64,000 nucleotides of DNA from positions 1 through 64,000 of the forward strand of contig DXEG01000037.1 in assembly GCA_019115125.1 (NCBI GenBank), written 5' to 3'. Under the pieces are notes generated by a model. It had not been told where the DNA came from, ran no database searches, and saw only the letters and a list, made by a program, of their open reading frames with translations. Position numbers and translations under genes: made by a program. Positions 59,301-64,000 of this stretch are shown here, one piece after another (position 1 is the first letter of the stretch; every line of letters starts with the position of its first letter). This stretch comes from Candidatus Blautia faecipullorum (GTDB lineage Bacteria > Bacillota > Clostridia > Lachnospirales > Lachnospiraceae).

Positions 59301-59438
59301 TTGACTTTATTGTGATTATTTGCTATAGTGAACGCAACAGGCAAATATAAATAAGTATTGGATTGTTACTGTAAGGCAGGCAAAACCAAATTTTGTAAAA
59401 CACGCGAAGCGTGTGTTTATAAAATTTGGTTTTTTTTT
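59301..59438 (+). promoter_or_regulatory. licT promoter, RAT site and terminator
   Basis: Promoter TTGACT (59301-59306), 17-nt spacer, TATAGT (59324-59329). At 59360-59387 is a ribonucleic antiterminator: GGATTGTTACTG...GGCAGGCAAAACC, close to the LicT/SacY consensus. Its 3' end overlaps a long terminator hairpin (AACCAAATTTTGTAAA ... TTTATAAAATTTGGTT, with apical CACGC / GCGTG) and eight or nine T (to 59438). Binding of active LicT to the RAT would prevent the terminator. 59171-59300 is A+T-rich and carries no gene. Confidence 0.92.
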
Positions 59439-59531
59439 GTCTTAACGGACGTCGTCAGGGCAAAAGGACTTCATAAAAGAGGGCTGCGTGAGCCCGTGGC
59501 TGCGGAGATAATGTCTTTGGGAAAGGTCATT

Positions 59532-60374
59532 ATGATTATTCAAAAGGTAATTAATAACAATATTGTGTCCGCCTACGATGAAATGGGGAGAGAAGTCGTG
59601 ATCATGGGGCGAGGTCTTGGATTTGGAGCAAAGCCGGGAATGACCGTCGATCACTCCAGAGTGGAGAAAATCTTTCGTATTGAGAGCAGCGGCGTAGTGC
59701 AGAAGTTCAAAGAGCTGCTTTCCAATATGCCCCTGGAACATGCGGAAATCTCCAACGACATCATCGCGTATGCGGAGAGTTCGCTGAAACTGAAGCTGAA
59801 CCAGAGTATCTATGTGACGCTGACGGATCATATTAATTTTGCCATTGAGAGATGGCAGAAAGGGATTCATCTTGAAAACGCCCTTCTCTGGGAGATCAAG
59901 CGGTTTTATGCGCAGGAATATGAGCTGGGACAGTATGCTGTCCGCCTGATCGGAGAAAGACTGAAGATTTTTCTTCCGGATGATGAAGCCGGATTTATCG
60001 CTCTTCATTTTGTAAACGCGGAGTATGGGACGGATATTCGGGACGCGGTACGGTTCCCGAATCTGGTACGGGATATTCTGGATATCGTAGTTTCGGAGAT
60101 GCAGATCGATCTGGATGAAAAGTCGCTTCATTATGAAAGATTTGTAACGCATATAAAATTTCTGCTGCAGCGGATCTACCGAAAAGAGCTTCTTCCAAAT
60201 GAGGAGGAAGAGCTGGCGGGTATGATGCAGGCGAAATACCCGAAGGAGTATGCCTGCAGCCGGAGGATTGCGGCATATGTAGAAGAAATGGCAAATTGCA
60301 GATTGTCCGGCGAGGAGGTCATGTATATGGCGATCCACATCCGGCGTGTGACAATGGCAGAAAAGGAGGAATAG
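59532..60374 (+). CDS. licT: BglG/LicT family transcriptional antiterminator
   Basis: 280 residues from ATG 59532, with GGGAAAGG upstream. N-terminal RNA-binding domain (residues 1-56: MIIQKVINNNIVSAYDEMGREVVIMGRGLGFGAKPG). PRD1 (about 65-170) has His in LTDHINFAIERW and in IALHFVNAEY; PRD2 (about 172-280) has His in FVTHIKFLLQRI and in MAIHIRRVTM. The PTS controls it by phosphorylation at these His residues, and it acts on the RAT in its own leader. It probably controls the two PTS genes behind it. Confidence 0.93.
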   Translation: MIIQKVINNNIVSAYDEMGREVVIMGRGLGFGAKPGMTVDHSRVEKIFRIESSGVVQKFKELLSNMPLEHAEISNDIIAYAESSLKLKLNQSIYVTLTDHINFAIERWQKGIHLENALLWEIKRFYAQEYELGQYAVRLIGERLKIFLPDDEAGFIALHFVNAEYGTDIRDAVRFPNLVRDILDIVVSEMQIDLDEKSLHYERFVTHIKFLLQRIYRKELLPNEEEELAGMMQAKYPKEYACSRRIAAYVEEMANCRLSGEEVMYMAIHIRRVTMAEKEE

Positions 60375-60377
60375 GAA

Positions 60378-60860
60378 ATGTTCAGCTTTTTTAAGAAAAA
60401 GGATAATAGGCTTGTCCTGGGGGCGCCTGCAAAAGGAAAAGCAGTGGCGCTGAAAGAGGTAAACGATCCTACGTTTGCGGAAGAAATGCTGGGAAAAGGG
60501 GCCGCGGTCATTCCCTCTGAAGGAAAAATCTACGCTCCCGCAGACGGACAGGTGGGTATGGTTTTTGACACTCTTCATGCGGTCAGCATAACCACGGATT
60601 TTGGAGCGGAGGTGCTGATCCATGTGGGTCTGGATACAGTGAAGCTGAAAGGCAACGGATTTACAGGATATGTAAAGGCCGGAGACCGTGTGAAAAAAGG
60701 CGATCTTCTCCTGGAGGTGGATCTGGATAAGGTGAAAGCCGCAGGCTATGACGTGATCACTCCCATGCTGGTCTGCAACACAGATGAATTTGCCTCTGTG
60801 GAGGGAACGGCAGGGAAAAATGTCAATCCTGGAGACGATATGGTATTTATTCAGAAATAA
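60378..60860 (+). CDS. PTS glucose-family EIIA component
   Basis: 160 residues from ATG 60378, three bases after licT. EIIA of the glucose class: YAPADGQVGMVFDTLHAVSI with the conserved His, and GAEVLIHVGLDTVKLKG with the phospho-accepting His (about residue 90). A short basic N-terminus precedes the domain, as in Crr-type single-domain proteins. It passes phosphate to the EIIB domain of the next gene. Confidence 0.92.
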   Translation: MFSFFKKKDNRLVLGAPAKGKAVALKEVNDPTFAEEMLGKGAAVIPSEGKIYAPADGQVGMVFDTLHAVSITTDFGAEVLIHVGLDTVKLKGNGFTGYVKAGDRVKKGDLLLEVDLDKVKAAGYDVITPMLVCNTDEFASVEGTAGKNVNPGDDMVFIQK

Positions 60861-60956
60861 AAAGATTTTGACCGGAAAAGCTCCCGGAGGGCGGGACATA
60901 TGCCCGGTTAAAATAGAGAAAGGGATTAGAAGAAATTTTAGAAGGAGGAAAATTGT

Positions 60957-62417
60957 ATGAAGTTTTTACAGAGACTGGGAAAAGCCCTGATGCTTCCCGT
61001 AGCGGTACTTCCTATCTGCGGTATTCTCATGGGTATCGGATACGCTCTTTGTCCGGCGACTATGCAGGGCGGCGACGTAACAGGTATTTTACAGCAGATC
61101 GGTTACTATCTGGTAAAAGCAGGCGGCGCCCTGATCGACAACATGGCGATTCTGTTTGCGATTGGTATTGGTGTAGGTATGTCGGAGGACAACGACGGTA
61201 CAGGCGGTCTTGCGGCTCTTGCGTCCTGGCTGATGATCACAAACCTTCTGTCTACCGCCAATGTTTCCGTAATCAGAACACTTTCTGAAGACGCTACACT
61301 GGCTTTCGACAAAATCGCAAACCCGTTTATCGGTATCATCGCAGGTGTAATCGGCGCTATGTGCTATAACAGATTCAAGAGCACAAAGCTTCCGGACTGG
61401 CTGTCCTTCTTCAGCGGCAAGCGCTGTGTAGCGATCGTGGCAGGCGTGGTATCCATTCTCGCGTCTGTGGTTCTGCTTTTTGTATGGCCTATCGTATTCG
61501 GCGCTCTGATCGCGCTGGGCGAAGCAATCGTAAGCCTGGACGCTGTGGGAGCGGGAATCTATGCTTTCTTCAACAGACTGCTGATTCCTTTCGGACTGCA
61601 TCACGCGCTGAACAATGTATTCTGGTTTGATACCATCGGACTTGGAGACCTTACACATTTCTGGGCAGGTGAAACCTCAGCGGATGTTACCTGGAGCCTT
61701 GGTATGTACATGTCAGGATTCTTCCCGTGTATGATGTTCGGTATCCCGGGCGCGGCTCTCGCAATGGTACATACTGCTAAGAGCAATAAGAAAAAAGTGG
61801 CCATCGGTCTTGTCGCTTCCGCAGCGGTCGCAGCTTTTGTGTGCGGCGTTACAGAGCCCTTCGAGTTTGGATTTATGTTCCTTGCTCCCGCGCTGTATGT
61901 AATTTACGCGCTGCTGTACGCGATCTTTACTGTAATTACAGTTTTGCTCGGTTTCCGCGCGGGCTTCAGTTTCTCCGCCGGAGCAACTGACCTTGTTTTC
62001 TCCGCTACCCTGCCGGCAGCGCAGAAAACATGGCTGATCATCCCTCTTGGAATCGCCGCGTTCATCGTATTCTATGTTGTATTCCGTTTCGCGATCGTAA
62101 AATTCGATCTGAAAACTCCGGGACGTGAGGATGACGATCAGGAGGCTGAGAAGAGAGTGGTTCTCGCCAACGACAACTTTACAGAAGTAGCATCCGTTAT
62201 CCTGGAGGGAATCGGCGGAAAAGAGAACGTTACCTCTATTGACAACTGTATTACAAGACTCCGTCTTGAGATCAAAGACTATACGAAGGTTGATGAAAGC
62301 AAGATCAAATCTGCCGGAGTAGCCGGAGTAATCCGTCCGGGCAAGAATTCTGTGCAGGTAATTGTGGGAACAAAAGTACAGTTTGTTGCGGATGAGTTCA
62401 AAAAACTCTGCAAATAA
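60957..62417 (+). CDS. PTS sugar transporter EIICB (glucose/GlcNAc class)
   Basis: 486 residues from ATG 60957, with AGGAGG upstream. The EIIC channel (about 1-380) has about ten membrane segments, with PFGLHHALNNVFWF and the conserved GVTEPFEFGFMFLAP loop. The C-terminal EIIB domain (about 400-486) has NVTSIDNCITRLRLEI with the phospho-Cys. The arrangement resembles NagE and MalX-like proteins. The sugar could be GlcNAc, glucose or a related sugar; sequence alone does not decide. Confidence 0.9.
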   Translation: MKFLQRLGKALMLPVAVLPICGILMGIGYALCPATMQGGDVTGILQQIGYYLVKAGGALIDNMAILFAIGIGVGMSEDNDGTGGLAALASWLMITNLLSTANVSVIRTLSEDATLAFDKIANPFIGIIAGVIGAMCYNRFKSTKLPDWLSFFSGKRCVAIVAGVVSILASVVLLFVWPIVFGALIALGEAIVSLDAVGAGIYAFFNRLLIPFGLHHALNNVFWFDTIGLGDLTHFWAGETSADVTWSLGMYMSGFFPCMMFGIPGAALAMVHTAKSNKKKVAIGLVASAAVAAFVCGVTEPFEFGFMFLAPALYVIYALLYAIFTVITVLLGFRAGFSFSAGATDLVFSATLPAAQKTWLIIPLGIAAFIVFYVVFRFAIVKFDLKTPGREDDDQEAEKRVVLANDNFTEVASVILEGIGGKENVTSIDNCITRLRLEIKDYTKVDESKIKSAGVAGVIRPGKNSVQVIVGTKVQFVADEFKKLCK

Positions 62418-62593
62418 TCTGTGAGCAGGACGGGGCTGAGCTATGTCTTGGCTCCGAATAGAATTCATACATGAATAATCCCTTTTGACGCAGGGGAATG
62501 GTAAGTCTGGAGCTTGCCGTTCCTCTGTTTTTTTGTTCTTTTTTCTGCGGGGGTTCATATATATTAGTGAATTCAAAAAACAGGAGAAAGCTT

Positions 62594-64000
62594 TTGGCGG
62601 GATATCGTCGTTTTGTCGCATATGTATACGAGTATCAAAAGGGGAGAAAAGGGAGAAACTGCGGATTTATCCGGGTAGAGGCCTGGGAGGAGCGGTGCAG
62701 GATGGAGATGCACCTCCTTTGTCCGGGGCTTCTGCCAAATGTAAGATGCGATATTTTTGGTTTTGTCAGGAACGCGGGACTGATGGACGGAAGTCTGATC
62801 GGGAGCTGTACAACAGAGGAGAGCAGGGCGGACAGTGTAATTGAAACAGACAGAAATAATCTGGGAGGGTCCGGGCTTTCGCTGGATCAGATGGGCGGAA
62901 TGATCCTCACTACAGAGAGCGGGGCGTTTTTTGGGACAGAGTGGGATGATCAGCCCGTCCGGCCGGAGAATTTCCGGAGAATAGCCCGGGCGCCGGAGGA
63001 GGACGAGGTACAAAGGGAGAGAAGGAGTGTGAGAGCGCGCGGCGGGCAGGCGGAACCAGAAGGACGCGCGGGAGAGGAAGGCAGGGGCAGAGAGGTTCGC
63101 GATAGAGAAGGAATGTGGGAAGAGGAAGGAGTCCCAGGAGAAGGATACAGAGAGCCGGAGAGAAGGAGCCGGGGAAGAGAGGAAATGCCCGGAGAAGGGA
63201 TCGGAGAGCCGGAGAACTGGAGGGAGGAAATGTCACCGGAGATGAGGATGAGGCCGGAGCTGAGAGGGGGAACGAGAGAAGAAGGTCGGGAGAGAAACGA
63301 CCGGGACAGTGGAGAAATGCCGGAAGAGAGAATATCGTCGGAAGAAGGCCGCCGGGAATCGGGAGACCGGAGAGAGCAAAAGCTGCCGGAGATGAGGATG
63401 ACGCCGGAGTCAGGAAGACAAACAGGAGAAGAAGGCAGAGAGGTTCGCGATAGAGAAGGAATGTGGGAAGAGGAAGGAGTACCAGGAGAAGGATACAGAG
63501 AACCGGAGAGAAGGAACCGAGTCAGAGAAGAAACGCCCGGAGAAGGATACAGAGAACCGGAGAACTGGAGAGAGGAAATGGCGCCGGAGCTGAGAAGGAG
63601 AACGAGAGAAGAAGGTTGGGAGAGAAGCGGCCGGGACAGTGGAGAAATGCCGGAAGAGAGAATGCCGTCGGAGGAAGGGCGCCGGGAATCGGGAGACCGG
63701 AGAGAGCAAAAGCTTCCGGAGATGAGAATGACGCCGGAGTCAGGAAGACAAACAGAAGAAGGCAGGGGCAGAGAGGTTCGCGATAGAGAAGGAATGTGGG
63801 AAGAGGAAGGAGTCCCAGGAGAAGGTCCCGGAAATCCGGAGGGAAGGAGCCGGGTCAGAGAAGAAATGCCAGGAGAAGGGATCAGGGAGCCGGAGAACTG
63901 GAGGGAGGAAATGTGGCCGGAGAGGGGAAGCCGAGACAGAGAAGAAACAGGGGAGGAAGCAGAAAAAAGAAGAGAGGAGGAAATCTGGGAAGAGGCGGAG
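62594..64000 (+). CDS. DUF6128-like protein with long repeats, runs off right edge
   Basis: A frame of 469 codons from TTG 62594 (CAGGAGA upstream at 62581-62587) without stop to the window edge. The first ~135 residues form a compact domain (LAGYRRFVAYVYEYQKGRKG ... FGFVRNAGLMDGSLIG ... MILTTESGAFFGTEWDDQP), which I know as DUF6128 of Lachnospiraceae. The rest is extreme low-complexity: Glu, Arg, Gly and Pro dominate, with no hydrophobic segments. It consists of tandem units of 111-116 residues (GREVRDREGMWEEEGVPGEG ... PENWREEM ... SGEMPEER ... ESGDRREQKLPEMRMTPESG). Function unknown. The full length cannot be seen. Confidence 0.75.
   Translation, partial: MAGYRRFVAYVYEYQKGRKGRNCGFIRVEAWEERCRMEMHLLCPGLLPNVRCDIFGFVRNAGLMDGSLIGSCTTEESRADSVIETDRNNLGGSGLSLDQMGGMILTTESGAFFGTEWDDQPVRPENFRRIARAPEEDEVQRERRSVRARGGQAEPEGRAGEEGRGREVRDREGMWEEEGVPGEGYREPERRSRGREEMPGEGIGEPENWREEMSPEMRMRPELRGGTREEGRERNDRDSGEMPEERISSEEGRRESGDRREQKLPEMRMTPESGRQTGEEGREVRDREGMWEEEGVPGEGYREPERRNRVREETPGEGYREPENWREEMAPELRRRTREEGWERSGRDSGEMPEERMPSEEGRRESGDRREQKLPEMRMTPESGRQTEEGRGREVRDREGMWEEEGVPGEGPGNPEGRSRVREEMPGEGIREPENWREEMWPERGSRDREETGEEAEKRREEEIWEEAE
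63086..64000 (+). repeat. Tandem ~333-348 bp coding repeats
   Basis: Units start at 63086, 63434 and 63767 (spacing 348 and 333 bp, both multiples of three); the third is cut by the window edge. Long runs are identical at the nucleotide level, for example the 31 bases from GGCAGAGAGG onward at each unit start. Shorter internal repeats (PGEGYREPE-type) lie within units. Such near-identity suggests recent duplication or gene conversion and possible length variation between strains. Confidence 0.8.

Noticed and set aside
59442..60899. 485-codon minus-strand frame opposite licT and the EIIA gene
   Set aside because: Antisense shadow; both plus-strand genes have clear family motifs and start signals.
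63115..63786. Frames in another register of the repeat region (RRRIQR-like proteins)
   Set aside because: They repeat only because the DNA repeats; the register starting at 62594 is continuous with a conserved domain and a ribosome binding site.
1..64000. CRISPR arrays, rRNA genes, intact insertion sequences
   Set aside because: No regularly spaced short repeats with unique spacers, no rRNA-like sequence and no complete transposase were seen on either strand.

Overview
The window looks like a chromosomal piece of a Gram-positive gut anaerobe of the family Lachnospiraceae (Clostridia). The case rests on paired glgC/glgD, spoVG, a dnaD-dnaI pair, a Firmicutes-type tad pilus locus with a DUF5702-like protein, a DUF6128-like repeat protein, a YesMN-type sugar regulator, strong AGGAGG ribosome binding sites and frequent GTG/TTG starts. 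The backbone is roughly half G+C. The first ~6 kb is much richer in A+T and foreign in character.

Layout. (1) 1-6080: A+T-rich accessory DNA carrying a large secreted surface protein (partial), a Tn554 TnpC-like protein, a protein with a SipW-type signal peptide and an unknown protein. Two of these genes have almost identical upstream leaders, each with a promoter, an intrinsic terminator and a second switch-like hairpin. The right edge of this DNA lies inside a cpaF/tadA ATPase gene, of which only the 3' part remains in the window. (2) 6081-13164: the rest of a tad (Flp pilus) operon: tadB, tadC, flp, a DUF5702-like protein, two TadE-like pseudopilins, a prepilin peptidase and an FHA protein. 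(3) 13.3-21.6 kb: rhomboid protease, orphan histidine kinase, HIT protein, ECF-type sigma factor, murG, a DUF4367-like anti-sigma candidate, a small secreted protein, a beta-CASP metallo-hydrolase and a KamA-family radical SAM enzyme. (4) 21.8-32.2 kb: a glycan-use locus with YesN/YesM regulators divergent from an ABC importer, a GH31 enzyme and a GH78 alpha-L-rhamnosidase. (5) 32.2-45 kb: TSCPD protein, mtnN, two uncharacterised proteins and a methyltransferase, galK-galT, a small type I toxin-like locus, asnS and an SbcD/SbcC-like pair. (6) 45.1-50.1 kb, minus strand: murC, a cluster of DnaA boxes, then dnaD-dnaI-prs. (7) 50.4-55.6 kb: glgC-glgD, spoVG, a coiled-coil 3D-domain cell-wall protein and an orphan PduB-like microcompartment shell protein. 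(8) 55.8-64 kb: tRNA-Pro(CGG), a folate operon (folE-HD hydrolase-folP-folBK) behind a long leader with a terminator, a LicT-controlled PTS operon (RAT/terminator, licT, EIIA, EIICB), and the start of a DUF6128-like protein with ~111-116-residue tandem repeats.

The strongest candidates for something undescribed are RNA-level. They are the duplicated terminator-bearing leaders in the accessory element, an ~85-95-nt element shared in the same orientation by the 5' regions of mtnN and dnaD, and the unassigned aptamer-like leader plus terminator before folE. The DnaA-box cluster next to the helicase-loader operon, the orphan PduB protein and the repeat protein at the right edge also deserve a look. 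All homology statements are from recognition of sequence motifs; no searches were run.
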